A DNA stretch of 64,000 bases from Flavobacteriales bacterium (GCA_023957375.1 JAMLHB010000002.1:992001-1056000); one strand, 5' to 3'; counted from the first letter of the stretch, positions 49,478 to 58,254 are shown. The notes: generated by a model not told the origin, from the letters alone. Program-made: numbers and translations.

Positions 49478-51262
49478 CTACAGCTGCATGCCCATCACCA
49501 GGATGTCATCCACTTGTTCCTGGGTGCCCTTCCAAGCGTTGAAGGCTTGTTGGAGCAGTGCTTTTTTCCGTTCAGGCGGCTCGGGGCTGATGCGCACCAG
49601 CAGGTCCCTGAACTGCCGGTAGCGGAACTTTTTCCCTTTTGGCCCCCCGAACTGGTCGGCATAGCCGTCGGAAAAGACGTACACCGCATCCCCTGGCCTC
49701 AATTGTTCGCTATGGCCCTTAAAGGCGCCGGGCTGCTGTACGAAGCCCCCGATGGGCATCTTGTTGGGGGCGAACTGCAGCAGCTCACCCTCCCGCACCA
49801 CATACAGCGGGCAGTTGGCTCCGGCGAACTCCAGCACCCCGGTCCGGCTGTCGAAGCAGCACAGGGCCATGTCCATGCCATCGCGCACATATTGGTCCCG
49901 GTCCTTGTGCAGGGTGTCGAACGCAATGCGGTTAAGCTGGTCCATGGCTTCATGGGGCACGGTGACGCCGCGTTCCTTCACCACCTGGTTTAACGCATTG
50001 TGGCCCACTATGCTCATGAATGCACCAGGTACGCCGTGGCCGGTGCAATCCACGGCTGCAAAGACCACCTTCCCGCCGATGGCTTCCACCCAATAGAAAT
50101 CACCGCTGACGATGTCCTTGGGGCGGTACAGCACGAAACTGCCCGGTAGCAGTTCGGACAGGCGCTGGTCCGACGGCAGGATGGATTCCTGCAGTCGTTT
50201 GGCGTAGCGGATGCTGTCGGTTACGTTCTTGTACAACTCCACCACACGCCGACTTTGGCGTTCCACCTCATCTTTTTGCCGCACGGTTTCCTCGGTACGC
50301 TCCCTGACCTTTTCCTCGAGCACCCGCTCGCGCTCGCCCAGTTCCTTGCGCATCATCAGCAGGGCGTGGCCCAGCACGTCCTCGTTGCTCAGCGGCTGGT
50401 ACTCCGCTTTGAAATTTCCCGCTGCCAAGGCATGGGAGAAGTCGGTGGTGCGTTTCAGCCCGTCCACCAATCCGCTCAGCGCCTTGGACATGTCGCCGAT
50501 CTCATCGTTGCGGGCATTGATCTTCGTGCGCGGGAACACGCCGCGGCCCAGCTGGAGCAGCACCGCACGCAGGCGCCTCACTGGCCCCACGATGCCCTTG
50601 ACCATCAGGATGGCGATCACCGTACCGATGATCACCAGGGCCGAACCCAGGTACAGCACGAAGAAGCGCAGCGAATTCAGGCTGCGGATCATGCCGTCCC
50701 GCAAGGCCTCGCGCTTGCGCCCCTGCCCGTCCAGCAGTGCATCGAGGTCGGCCAGCACCTTATCGGTCTGCACGTCCAATGCCCCTCCTTCCTCGGCGAG
50801 GTCGCGTGCGTTGAAATAGGCCACGGGGTCCTTGTAGCTCTCAAAGGTGGGCAGCATGTGCTTCACGCTGTCGTGCAGGGCGAAGAGCCCGCTCATATCG
50901 TGGAAGGTGCGCGACATGAGCGCCACCTCGTCCTTGTCCCAGGCTTCTTGCAACGTGTCGATGCGGTCCAGCAGGGCGGGCAGGTCGTTGGAGGTGAGCT
51001 TGACCAGGGCGGTTTTCTCCGGTGCATCGGGGATGCTCTCCACCAGGGCCCAGTGCTTCACCAGGGTGCGCGCGTTGACCACCAGGTTGCGCAAGCGCAC
51101 CAAGGCATCCACCGAGGGTCCGTAAACGCTGTTGATCTGCGTGTTGATGGACCGGCTGCGCTCAATGGTGCGGTTGGTGAGCACCACCACCACCAAGGCG
51201 AAGAAGATGAACAGGCCAAAGCCCATTCCGATGCGGCGCCCGATGGTCATCCGGATCTTCAT
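49478..51262 (-). CDS. HAMP-domain membrane phosphatase, SpoIIE/PPM family
   Basis: 594 residues. Two transmembrane helices (about 12-30 and 200-220) enclose a ~170-residue helical periplasmic sensor region. A HAMP linker (VKGIVGPVRRLRAVLLQLGRG) and a coiled coil (about 300-360) follow, then a PPM/SpoIIE serine phosphatase domain (~375-594). Metal-binding motifs are visible: SGDFYWVEA, VDCTGHGVPGAFMSIVGH, YVFSDGYADQFGG and VDDILVMGMQL. It would dephosphorylate an anti-anti-sigma-like (STAS) partner, which is not in the window. The start ends 9 bases after the TPR gene, so it is the last gene of an operon with YfiR and TPR proteins. Confidence 0.92.
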   Translation of the reverse strand: MKIRMTIGRRIGMGFGLFIFFALVVVVLTNRTIERSRSINTQINSVYGPSVDALVRLRNLVVNARTLVKHWALVESIPDAPEKTALVKLTSNDLPALLDRIDTLQEAWDKDEVALMSRTFHDMSGLFALHDSVKHMLPTFESYKDPVAYFNARDLAEEGGALDVQTDKVLADLDALLDGQGRKREALRDGMIRSLNSLRFFVLYLGSALVIIGTVIAILMVKGIVGPVRRLRAVLLQLGRGVFPRTKINARNDEIGDMSKALSGLVDGLKRTTDFSHALAAGNFKAEYQPLSNEDVLGHALLMMRKELGERERVLEEKVRERTEETVRQKDEVERQSRRVVELYKNVTDSIRYAKRLQESILPSDQRLSELLPGSFVLYRPKDIVSGDFYWVEAIGGKVVFAAVDCTGHGVPGAFMSIVGHNALNQVVKERGVTVPHEAMDQLNRIAFDTLHKDRDQYVRDGMDMALCCFDSRTGVLEFAGANCPLYVVREGELLQFAPNKMPIGGFVQQPGAFKGHSEQLRPGDAVYVFSDGYADQFGGPKGKKFRYRQFRDLLVRISPEPPERKKALLQQAFNAWKGTQEQVDDILVMGMQL

Positions 51263-51271
51263 GGATGGCGA

Positions 51272-52174
51272 TCACTTGTCCTTTCCCTTCAGCTCGTCGT
51301 GCCTGAGTTCCTCGTAGAGATGGCGGTAATGCCGGCTCTGCTCCTCATCCTGCAGGCTGTAATGGATACCCTCCAGGCCCAGGATGGTTTCGGGCCGGGC
51401 GGGCCTCATGCGGTGCGCCTTCAGCATGTAGGGCAAGGCTTGGCTGAAAAATTCGCGGCTGGCCTCCTGGATCTGCTGCAGGCTGGGGATGTCATTGTCG
51501 GCGGAGATGCGCTGGATGTTGTACACGCCCCGGTTGTAAAAGAGCGTGGCCAGGTTGTAATTGGCGCCGTAGTTGGAACTGTCCAGTTGCAGCACGTGCA
51601 TGTATACGGCCACGGCCTTGTCGTACCACTTGAACTGGGTGCGGTCTTCGGCAAAGAGCTTCACGTACACGGTTCCAAGCGCGTTCCAGTACTCCACGTC
51701 CTGCGCGGTAAGCACAGTGTCCGGCGCCATTCTTCTCACGGCTTCGCCGTACTTGGCGTAGAGCCCGATGGCACGTTCGGGTTGCAGTTCGCCCAAGGCG
51801 CGGGCCACGTCGTTGTAGATGGTCTTGGCAAGGAACCAGTACGCCGGCACGCTGCTGGCGGCAAACTGGCGTTCATGGTCCTGCTGGTTCGCGGTGTACA
51901 GGCTGGCCAAGGCCTCGTCGCGCAGGGTGGCTGCTTGTTCCCCTGCGGTTTCCTTGTAGAGGTCCTTGTAAATGAACCCGCGGAGCACCCACAGTTCGGC
52001 AGTGCTTGCCAGGGCCGGGTCCTTCGCGGCCTCGTCCGCCAAGCTCCGCGCGGTTTTCAGGTCCCCGGCGCGATAGGCTTGGTTGACACGGGCCAGCATG
52101 TCGCCCTGGGCCAGTGCGCCCGTGGCGAGCAGCACGGTGCCGACAACTATGGAGAGGGTGCGCTTCATGGTCAT
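51272..52174 (-). CDS. Periplasmic TPR-repeat protein
   Basis: 300 residues with a signal peptide ending ATGALAQ. Several tetratricopeptide-like helical repeats (about 25-270) can be seen: ARVNQAYRAGDLKTARSLAD, VYMHVLQLDSSNYGANYNLA. No lipobox. It starts with ATGA overlap on the YfiR-like gene and ends 9 bases before the phosphatase gene. The position suggests a periplasmic link between the YfiR-like protein and the sensor region of the phosphatase (inference). Confidence 0.85.
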   Translation of the reverse strand: MTMKRTLSIVVGTVLLATGALAQGDMLARVNQAYRAGDLKTARSLADEAAKDPALASTAELWVLRGFIYKDLYKETAGEQAATLRDEALASLYTANQQDHERQFAASSVPAYWFLAKTIYNDVARALGELQPERAIGLYAKYGEAVRRMAPDTVLTAQDVEYWNALGTVYVKLFAEDRTQFKWYDKAVAVYMHVLQLDSSNYGANYNLATLFYNRGVYNIQRISADNDIPSLQQIQEASREFFSQALPYMLKAHRMRPARPETILGLEGIHYSLQDEEQSRHYRHLYEELRHDELKGKDK

Positions 52175-52731
52175 TCCACCACTTTATCGGCCAGTTGTCT
52201 CAAGGTAAGCCCCACATCGATCCGGTGCTTGTCCGCGTTGGCCATGCTCAACTCGTACTTCAACGTGTTGCGCGCCGCCAGGAAGTTCACAACCGCTCCG
52301 TGGTTGAGGGCATCGGGAAAATCGGTGACCACCAAGGTGGACCGTGCATTGGGCTGCTTGAGTATCCCGGGCAGCAGCGCCCGGTCGATCCCGGGTACGA
52401 AGAGGATGTGGCAGCGGTCCACCTCCGGCAGCTCAGGGAGCTTGCGCACTTCGATGGGCTGTTTGCCGATGGAGCGGTTGGCGTACTTGTTCACCAGTTC
52501 CTGGTACAGGTTGTCGCTGCCCATCACCCCGATCACGAAGGGCCCGTTCCGCATGGCGGGATCGCGCCACTGGACCAGCTTGGCAATGTTGTAGATGTAA
52601 CTGGCCTGGATCATGGCCGTGGTGTCCTTGTCCGGCTCGCGCTGCTGTGCGGCGCCCCCGAGTACCGCGGCCAGCAGCAAAAGCAGGCCTCCCGTGGCCA
52701 GGGCAAGCAGGGGATGGCGGCCCCTTCGCAT
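52171..52731 (-). CDS. YfiR-family (DUF4154) periplasmic protein
   Basis: 186 residues from the ATG at 52731; an ATG at 52773 is possible but makes the signal peptide too long. The signal ends GGAAQQ. The DUF4154 domain is seen in ASYIYNIAKLVQWRD, then FVIGVMGSDNLYQELVNKY, RKLPELPEVDRCHILFVP and the C-terminal NFLAARNTLKYELSMANADK. In Pseudomonas YfiR represses the cyclase YfiN from the periplasm. Here no diguanylate cyclase is linked; the operon instead ends with a HAMP phosphatase. A box TACCTTGG (52786-52793, minus) may be its promoter. Confidence 0.88.
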   Translation of the reverse strand: MRRGRHPLLALATGGLLLLLAAVLGGAAQQREPDKDTTAMIQASYIYNIAKLVQWRDPAMRNGPFVIGVMGSDNLYQELVNKYANRSIGKQPIEVRKLPELPEVDRCHILFVPGIDRALLPGILKQPNARSTLVVTDFPDALNHGAVVNFLAARNTLKYELSMANADKHRIDVGLTLRQLADKVVE

Positions 52732-52910
52732 GTTGTCGGGGCCTCCGAATGGGCGGGGGAAGTATTGATCCATTCTTCCGGCACGCCAAGGTAGGCCGCC
52801 CCTCCATGGTGCGCGTTCCTCGCCAGCCCGTCTATCCACAAGGCCGTGTGCATGACGGAGGGCCCCGAGGTTTTTCGGGCCTGCAAAGGGAGGTCCGTGG
52901 ACCGCCTGGC

Positions 52911-53420
52911 CTACTGGGACTTGGCACCTTGGCCCTTGCCGCCCATCAGGTCGCGGTCAAAGAGGTACAGCCCGGCCTTGTCATTGCCAATGAGGTTGAG
53001 CTTGTCCAGCAGGGTGCGAGCCAACCGCTCCTCCTCGATCTGCTCGGCCACGTACCACTGCATGAAGTTGTGGGTGGTGTAATCCTTCTCCTTCAGGCAC
53101 AGGTCCACGATGGCGTTGATGTCCGCGCTCACTTCGATCTCCTGCTGGAGAATGCTCTTGAACACGTCCATGATGTTCTTCATCCCGGCGGGAGGCTTCG
53201 GCAACGCGGGTACCACGGCATGACCCCCCCGCTCATTGATGTAGTGCATGAGCTTCAGGGTGTGCATGCGCTCCTCGTCGCTGTGGCTGTATAGGAAGGC
53301 AGCAATGCCCTCCAAGCCCTGCACTTCGGCCCAAGAGGCCATGGCCAGGTAGATCTGGCTGCTGATGGCCTCCTTGGCCACCTGCGCATTGAGCGCCTGT
53401 TCCACTTTTCTCGATACCAT
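52911..53420 (-). CDS. ftnA: Ferritin (non-haem)
   Basis: 169 residues, typical of prokaryotic FtnA. Ferroxidase ligands can be found: Glu in AKEAISSQIYLAMASWAE (about 17), the EERMH pair (about 50-53), Glu in LQQEIEVSADINAIVD (about 93) and the EQIEEE helix (about 126). The protein stores iron as a 24-mer in the cytosol. A -7-like box TAATTTCA (53455-53462, minus) is 34 bases upstream. It is 179 bases upstream of the YfiR operon and appears to be its own unit. Confidence 0.93.
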   Translation of the reverse strand: MVSRKVEQALNAQVAKEAISSQIYLAMASWAEVQGLEGIAAFLYSHSDEERMHTLKLMHYINERGGHAVVPALPKPPAGMKNIMDVFKSILQQEIEVSADINAIVDLCLKEKDYTTHNFMQWYVAEQIEEERLARTLLDKLNLIGNDKAGLYLFDRDLMGGKGQGAKSQ

Positions 53421-53530
53421 CCGGATGTGTTGGTTTTTGTTCGGACCGACGCGGTGAAATTAGCATGCGCGGTACCGGTGATGTAACGGTTTCCGTAAAA
53501 ATCACCACTGCCAGGCAGATTGCCGTACCC

Positions 53531-54094
53531 TCATTTTTGATTGCAGGTGTTCATGGCCCGCTCAATGCCGATCAGACCGAACTGCAACACGGCCTTGCCC
53601 GCCTTTTCGATGTGGTCCGCCAAGGTTTCCTGTTCCTGCGGGCTCCATTCTCCCAGCACGTAGTTCACTTGCTTGCCCTTGGCAAATTCGTGCCCGATGC
53701 CGAAGCGCAGCCTGGGGAAGGCTTCGGTGCCCAGCAATTCAATGATGTTGGCAAGGCCGTTATGCCCCCCGGCTCCTCCCCCGGCACGCAACCGGATCTT
53801 GCCAAAAGGCAGGGCCAGGTCGTCCGTGATGACCAGCACCCCGTCGGCCGCCACGCCCTCCTTTTCCATCCAGTAGCGCACAGCCTTGCCACTGAGGTTC
53901 ATGAAGGTTTGCGGCTTGATCAGGGTGAAGGCGCGGCCCTTGTGCCTGAACCGGGCCACATCGGCATAGCGCTCCTGCACGAATCCGGTTTCAAAGAAGC
54001 GGGCGAGCGCCTCCACGGTCAGGAACCCGATGTTGTGCCTGGAATTGGCATATTCAGGGCCTGGATTGCCCAAGCCTGTGACAAGGTATTTCAT
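53531..54094 (-). CDS. pth: Peptidyl-tRNA hydrolase
   Basis: 187 residues from the ATG at 54094 (MKYLVTGLGNPGPEYANSRH). The catalytic His is in NSRHNIGF (about 20), with Asn in MNLSGKAV and Asp in ITDDLALPFGKIRLR; GGAGGHNGLANI is the conserved loop. It recycles peptidyl-tRNA released from stalled ribosomes. A minus-strand -7 box TACTTTCG (54105-54112) sits 10 bases before the start and directly follows the rplY terminator hairpin. Confidence 0.95.
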   Translation of the reverse strand: MKYLVTGLGNPGPEYANSRHNIGFLTVEALARFFETGFVQERYADVARFRHKGRAFTLIKPQTFMNLSGKAVRYWMEKEGVAADGVLVITDDLALPFGKIRLRAGGGAGGHNGLANIIELLGTEAFPRLRFGIGHEFAKGKQVNYVLGEWSPQEQETLADHIEKAGKAVLQFGLIGIERAMNTCNQK

Positions 54095-54104
54095 GCTGGG
54101 GCCG

Positions 54105-54112
54105 CGAAAGTA
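54105..54112 (-). promoter_or_regulatory. -7 box TACTTTCG of pth
   Basis: TAnnTTCG on the minus strand, 10 bases before the ATG. The rplY hairpin ends at the preceding base, so terminator and promoter are back to back. Confidence 0.6.
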
Positions 54113-54137
54113 CAAGCCCCGCTCGGGGCGGGGCTTG
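54113..54137 (-). terminator. Terminator hairpin after rplY
   Basis: A 10-bp perfect stem CAAGCCCCGC/GCGGGGCTTG (54113-54122 with 54128-54137) with a 5-base loop. It lies 32 bases beyond the rplY stop on the minus strand. Confidence 0.75.
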
Positions 54138-54169
54138 CGTATGGAGGGTCAAGGGCGCAGGCCCGAAGG

Positions 54170-54811
54170 TCACTTCTTCGCGGGTGCGGCCTTTTCCGCA
54201 GCAGCGGGTGCAGCAGGTGCGGCAGCAGGTGCCGCGGCGGTGGCGGTGGCGGTGGCAACCTCGGCCTCCTTCTTGGCCATTTTCACGCTGGCCACCACAT
54301 CACCGGGCTTGCCCAGCACGATGACGCCCGGCAGCTTGATGTCGCCCACATGGATGCTCTTGCCCACGTCCAGGGTGGTCACGTCCAGCTCGATCAGGTC
54401 GGGCATGGATTCAGCCTTGCCCCGGACCTGCAACTTACGGATGCTTTGGTTGAGCTTGCCGCCCTTGCGCACCCCGGCGCTTTGCCCCTTCAGGCGTACA
54501 ACCAGGCCCAGGCTGATGTCCTTGCCGGGCTGCACTTCCATGAAGTCGCAGTGGATCACGGCATCGGTCACCGGCTGGAACTGCTTGTCCTGTACAATGG
54601 CCGTGTGCTTTTCCCCTTCAATGTCCAATTCCACGCGGTGTGCCAAGGGGGAGTGGATGATCTTGTTCAGTGCGGGTTCATCCACGCTGAAATGGACAAT
54701 GCCATTGCCTCCGTACAGGACGCAGGGGACCTGCTTGTTGCGGCGGACGATCTTGGCCCCGCTGGAGCCTTTGGCTTCGCGCCGCGTGCCGATGAGTTCG
54801 ACGTTCTTCAT
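54170..54811 (-). CDS. rplY: Large ribosomal subunit protein bL25 (long Ctc-type)
   Basis: 213 residues of the long bL25/Ctc form. The N-terminal 5S-rRNA-binding domain starts NVELIGTRREAKGSSGAKIV with VPCVLYGGNGIVHFSVDE; the TL5-like C-terminal domain covers ~95-180. The last ~40 residues form a low-complexity Ala/Pro-rich tail ending PAKK. It begins 12 bases after prs, so the two are probably one operon, a pairing often seen in bacteria (prs-ctc-pth). Confidence 0.95.
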   Translation of the reverse strand: MKNVELIGTRREAKGSSGAKIVRRNKQVPCVLYGGNGIVHFSVDEPALNKIIHSPLAHRVELDIEGEKHTAIVQDKQFQPVTDAVIHCDFMEVQPGKDISLGLVVRLKGQSAGVRKGGKLNQSIRKLQVRGKAESMPDLIELDVTTLDVGKSIHVGDIKLPGVIVLGKPGDVVASVKMAKKEAEVATATATAAAPAAAPAAPAAAEKAAPAKK

Positions 54812-54823
54812 TTGCCTCTGTTG

Positions 54824-55783
54824 TTATGCGATGATGAAGTGGCTGCTGATGCTTTCGTGCTGTTGCACGCGCCGGATGACATCGGCGAACAACTGCGCCA
54901 CGGACAGTTGCTTGATCTTGGGTGTTGCCTGCAGTTTTGCCTGGGCGATCGGTATGGTATCGGTGACGATGAGCTCCTCGAGCGCGCTTTCCTGGATCCG
55001 CTCGAAGGCCGGGCCGCTGAGCACGGCATGGGTGCACATGGCACGCACGCTGCTTGCGCCCTGCTCCATCATCATGGCGGCAGCCTTGGTGAGGGTGCCG
55101 GCGGTGTCCACCATGTCGTCGATCAGCACCACGTCCTTGCCTGCCACGTCGCCGATCACGGTCATGCTGTCCACCTTGTTGGCCACCTTGCGCTGCTTGT
55201 AGCAGATGGCCATGTCCACGCCCAGGTGCTTGGCATAGGCATTGGCCCGTTTCGTTCCGCCGGTGTCGGGTGCGGCCATCAACAGGTTGGGCAGGCGGAG
55301 GCCTTGGATATGGGGCAGGAAGATGCTGCTGGCAAAGAGGTGGTCCACGGGCACCTCGAAGAAGCCCTGGATCTGGTCCGCGTGCAGGTCCATGGTCATG
55401 ATGCGGTCCACGCCTGCGGCGGTGAGCATGTTAGCCACTAATTTGGCGCCGATGCTCACCCGGGGCTTGTCTTTGCGGTCCTGACGGGCAAACCCGAAAT
55501 AGGGCATTACGGCTACGATGCGCTGGGCACTGGCCCGTTTGGCAGCATCCACCATCATCAGCAACTCGAACAGGTTGTCACTGGGCGGCATGGTGCTCTG
55601 CACGATGAAGACCACGCTGCCGCGCACGGTTTCCTCGTAGCTGGGCTGGAATTCGCCGTCGCTGAAACGGCTTACGGTCACCTCGCCAAGCTTCTGCCCG
55701 CGCTCCGCCGCAATGCGCGCGGCCAACTCCCGCGTGGCGGTGCCACCGAAGATCTTTGCCCTGTCGTTTGCCTGCAGCTCCAT
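54824..55783 (-). CDS. prs: Ribose-phosphate pyrophosphokinase
   Basis: 319 residues from the ATG at 55783 (MELQANDRAKIFGGTATREL). Visible motifs are the RFSDGEFQPSYEETVRG segment, the ATP-binding FGFARQDRKDKPR flexible loop, the KRANAYAKHLG region and the PRPP loop VVLIDDMVDTAGT. It makes PRPP from ribose-5-phosphate and ATP, feeding purine synthesis (purF is also in the window). A longer in-frame extension upstream is noncoding. The -7 box TACATTTG (55817-55824, minus) has a TTG -33 element at 19 bp that overlaps a palindrome. Confidence 0.96.
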   Translation of the reverse strand: MELQANDRAKIFGGTATRELAARIAAERGQKLGEVTVSRFSDGEFQPSYEETVRGSVVFIVQSTMPPSDNLFELLMMVDAAKRASAQRIVAVMPYFGFARQDRKDKPRVSIGAKLVANMLTAAGVDRIMTMDLHADQIQGFFEVPVDHLFASSIFLPHIQGLRLPNLLMAAPDTGGTKRANAYAKHLGVDMAICYKQRKVANKVDSMTVIGDVAGKDVVLIDDMVDTAGTLTKAAAMMMEQGASSVRAMCTHAVLSGPAFERIQESALEELIVTDTIPIAQAKLQATPKIKQLSVAQLFADVIRRVQQHESISSHFIIA

Positions 55784-55816
55784 TCCATTGGGGGTCTCAG
55801 CCCCGCAAAAGGGCCG

Positions 55817-55824
55817 CAAATGTA
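55817..55824 (-). promoter_or_regulatory. -7 box TACATTTG of prs, with -33 TTG at 19 bp
   Basis: Perfect TAnnTTTG on the minus strand. The TTG of the -33 element is at 55844-55846, giving exactly 19 bases between elements, the standard Bacteroidota spacing. The -33 lies inside the palindrome-like ATCAACGATCGTGGAT (55842-55857). It is the best complete promoter in the window. Confidence 0.75.
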
Positions 55825-55841
55825 ATGATCGTCCGCCGGTT

Positions 55842-55857
55842 ATCAACGATCGTGGAT
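55842..55857. promoter_or_regulatory. Near-palindrome ATCAACGATCGTGGAT at the prs/rnr divergent promoter
   Basis: Matches the perfect palindrome at 35218-35233 in 15 of 16 bases. It covers the -33 element of prs and lies about 70-85 bases before rnr. A factor bound here would cover the prs promoter. Confidence 0.55.
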
Positions 55858-55928
55858 GGGATCTTTTTCGGCCCGTCCGGGCGGGCCATTCCCCGGCACC
55901 CCCGCAATTCTTGCCAACTTCGCGCCCC

Positions 55929-58235
55929 ATGAGCAGGAAGAACAAGCTGCGCCGCGCGGAAGGCCCCGCCGCGAACGACCTCCTGGCGCTGGTCCGGGAG
56001 GCCGGGCCCACCGGCATCACCGCCCAGCAACTGATGCTGAAGCTGGGCTTGGACAAGCGGGAGCGCGACCTGCTCCAGGAAGTCCTCGGCGGCCTGATGG
56101 CGAAGGGCAAGGTGGAGACGGCCAAACGCGGGCGCTACGTGGCCGGCGGAAGCCGGCCACCCGAAGGCAAAGGCGGCGGCATGGAGGCCCTGCTGGACAT
56201 TATCGCCAGCGGGGCCGGCTATGCCCGCTTAGGCACGGGGGGGGAGGATGTTTACATCCCCGAACACGCGGTGGGCACGGCGCTCCACGGGGACAAGGTG
56301 CTGATCCGCGTGCAGCACGGCCGCAGCCGGCCCGAGGGCAAGGTGCTGCAGGTGCTTGAACGCCGGCGCACCCGCTTTGTGGGCAAGGTGGAAAAGCAGG
56401 GGCAGCAATACGTGCTCCGCGCGGACGACCAGAAAATGAACCGCCCGCTGCTGATCCCGCAAGAGAGCCTCCACGGAGCGGCAGCGGGTGAAAAGGTGGT
56501 GGCCGAAATGGCCGAGTGGACCAACCCCCGCGAAATGCCGCGCTGCAGCGTGGAGAAGGTGTTGGGCAAGGCCGGTGAGCACGAAGTGGAGATCCACGCC
56601 ATACTTGCCGAATTCGACCTGCCCGCGGAATTCCCCCAGGCCGTGGAAGAAGCCGCCGAGGCCATTCCCGCCGGGATCAACCAGGCAGAGATCACCCAGC
56701 GCCGCGACGTGCGCGGCATCACCACCCTCACCATCGACCCGGCGGATGCCAAAGACCTGGACGATGCCCTCAGCGTGCGCAAACTTCCCAACGGCCGTTG
56801 GGAAGTAGGCATCCACATCGCCGACGTGAGCCATTATGTGCGGCCCGGCAGCCCCGTGGACAAGGAAGCCGCCGCCCGCGCCACCAGTGTGTACTTGGTG
56901 GACCGCGTGGTGCCCATGTTGCCGGAGCGCCTCAGCAACAACCTCTGCTCGCTCAACCCGCACGAGGACAAACTGAGCTTCAGCGCCATTTTCGAACTGG
57001 ATGGCAAGGCCCGCGTCCACGCCGAGTGGTTCGGGCGCACCATCATGCGCAGCGACCAGCGCTTCGCCTACCACGAAGCCCAAGCCTTGATCGACGGCGG
57101 TGAGGGGGAATTCAAGGAAGAGGTGCTCACCCTCTACGAACTCTCCAAAGTGTTGCGCAAGGACCGCATGGACAACGGCGCCTTGGAGGTAGGCGGCAAC
57201 GAGGTGAAATTCCGCCTGGACGACCAAGGCCGCCCCTTGGAGGTGTATGAAAAGGTGATGGGGCCCGCCAATTGGCTCATTGAGGAATTCATGCTGTTGG
57301 CCAACAAGCAGGTGGCCGCCTCCATCAGCCGCCGCAAGGGTGGCGCTCCACCGTTCGTGTACCGCATCCACGACCTGCCCGACCCGGAAAAGGTGCAGCA
57401 ACTGCGCATGCTGGCCAAGAGCTTTGGCCACGAGCTGAAGACCGACGGGCGACCGGAAGACCTGCCCAAGGCCATCAACGCGCTCATGCACAAGATCAAG
57501 GGGAGCGAGGAGGAGAACATCCTCAAGCAGCTCACCATCCGCTCCATGAGCAAGGCCATTTACAGTACGGACAACATCGGCCATTACGGCCTGGCCTTCC
57601 GCGATTACACGCACTTTACCAGTCCCATCCGCCGCTACCCGGACCTGATGGTGCACCGCGCCATGGCCCATTACCTGGCCGGCGGAAAGGCCCTGAACAA
57701 ACAAGCGCTGGAACTAAGCTGCGTCCACAGCTCGCAGATGGAAAAGCGGGCCGCCGACGCCGAGCGCGCCAGCATCCGGTTCAAACAGGCGGAATACATG
57801 CTGCAGCGCTTGGGGCAGACGTTCGCGGGCATCGTCAGCGGGCTTACGTCCTGGGGCATGTACGTGGAGCTGGCGGAGAACAAGTGCGAGGGCATGATCG
57901 CCCTGCGCGACCTGCCCGGCGACCACTACTCCTTCATACAGGAACAGTACACCGTGGTGGGCCAGCGCACCGGCCGCCGCTTCCGTTTGGGCGACGAGCT
58001 GCAGGTGATGGTGCGCAGCGTGGACATGGAGAAACGCACCGTGGATTTTTCCTTGGTGGATGAAGTGGGAATTCCCATGCAACCATCCTCAAGGGGCCGG
58101 GGCTTATGGGATGAAACCCGGCCCTACCCGGCTTCCGACGGCCACGGCCGCCGCAAGGGTTTCCGCAGCGCAAAGGGAACCGGCTCCAAAAAGGCCAGGA
58201 AGGAAAAAAGTGGCAAGGGAAAGAAGGGGCGGTAG
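55929..58235 (+). CDS. rnr: Ribonuclease R
   Basis: 768 residues from the ATG at 55929. Order of domains: an N-terminal winged-helix (ITAQQLMLKLGLDKRERDLLQ; ~15-75), two OB/cold-shock domains (~85-240), the RNB catalytic domain (~260-600; TIDPADAKDLDDALSV holds the active-site Asp cluster) and the S1 domain (~655-735; GLTSWGMYVELAENKCEGMI). A Lys-rich basic tail ends the protein (KKARKEKSGKGKKGR), which in E. coli RNase R helps unwind structured RNA. It is divergent from prs; the -7-like CAACTTCG (55915-55922) is 6 bases before the ATG. Confidence 0.96.
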   Translation: MSRKNKLRRAEGPAANDLLALVREAGPTGITAQQLMLKLGLDKRERDLLQEVLGGLMAKGKVETAKRGRYVAGGSRPPEGKGGGMEALLDIIASGAGYARLGTGGEDVYIPEHAVGTALHGDKVLIRVQHGRSRPEGKVLQVLERRRTRFVGKVEKQGQQYVLRADDQKMNRPLLIPQESLHGAAAGEKVVAEMAEWTNPREMPRCSVEKVLGKAGEHEVEIHAILAEFDLPAEFPQAVEEAAEAIPAGINQAEITQRRDVRGITTLTIDPADAKDLDDALSVRKLPNGRWEVGIHIADVSHYVRPGSPVDKEAAARATSVYLVDRVVPMLPERLSNNLCSLNPHEDKLSFSAIFELDGKARVHAEWFGRTIMRSDQRFAYHEAQALIDGGEGEFKEEVLTLYELSKVLRKDRMDNGALEVGGNEVKFRLDDQGRPLEVYEKVMGPANWLIEEFMLLANKQVAASISRRKGGAPPFVYRIHDLPDPEKVQQLRMLAKSFGHELKTDGRPEDLPKAINALMHKIKGSEEENILKQLTIRSMSKAIYSTDNIGHYGLAFRDYTHFTSPIRRYPDLMVHRAMAHYLAGGKALNKQALELSCVHSSQMEKRAADAERASIRFKQAEYMLQRLGQTFAGIVSGLTSWGMYVELAENKCEGMIALRDLPGDHYSFIQEQYTVVGQRTGRRFRLGDELQVMVRSVDMEKRTVDFSLVDEVGIPMQPSSRGRGLWDETRPYPASDGHGRRKGFRSAKGTGSKKARKEKSGKGKKGR

Positions 58236-58254
58236 AACTGCAAACCTCCACCGG

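Noticed and set aside
53465-55441. 658-codon plus-strand frame over pth, rplY and prs
   Set aside because: It runs antisense through three well-supported genes and is Gly/His/Ala-rich; shadow frame.
55784-56125. N-terminal extension of prs to an upstream start
   Set aside because: It would run over the -7 box and the divergent rnr start, and PRPP synthetases begin close to MELQANDRAKIF.
56229-57704. 491-codon minus-strand frame inside rnr
   Set aside because: rnr is unambiguous by its RNB and S1 motifs; the antisense frame has no recognisable features.
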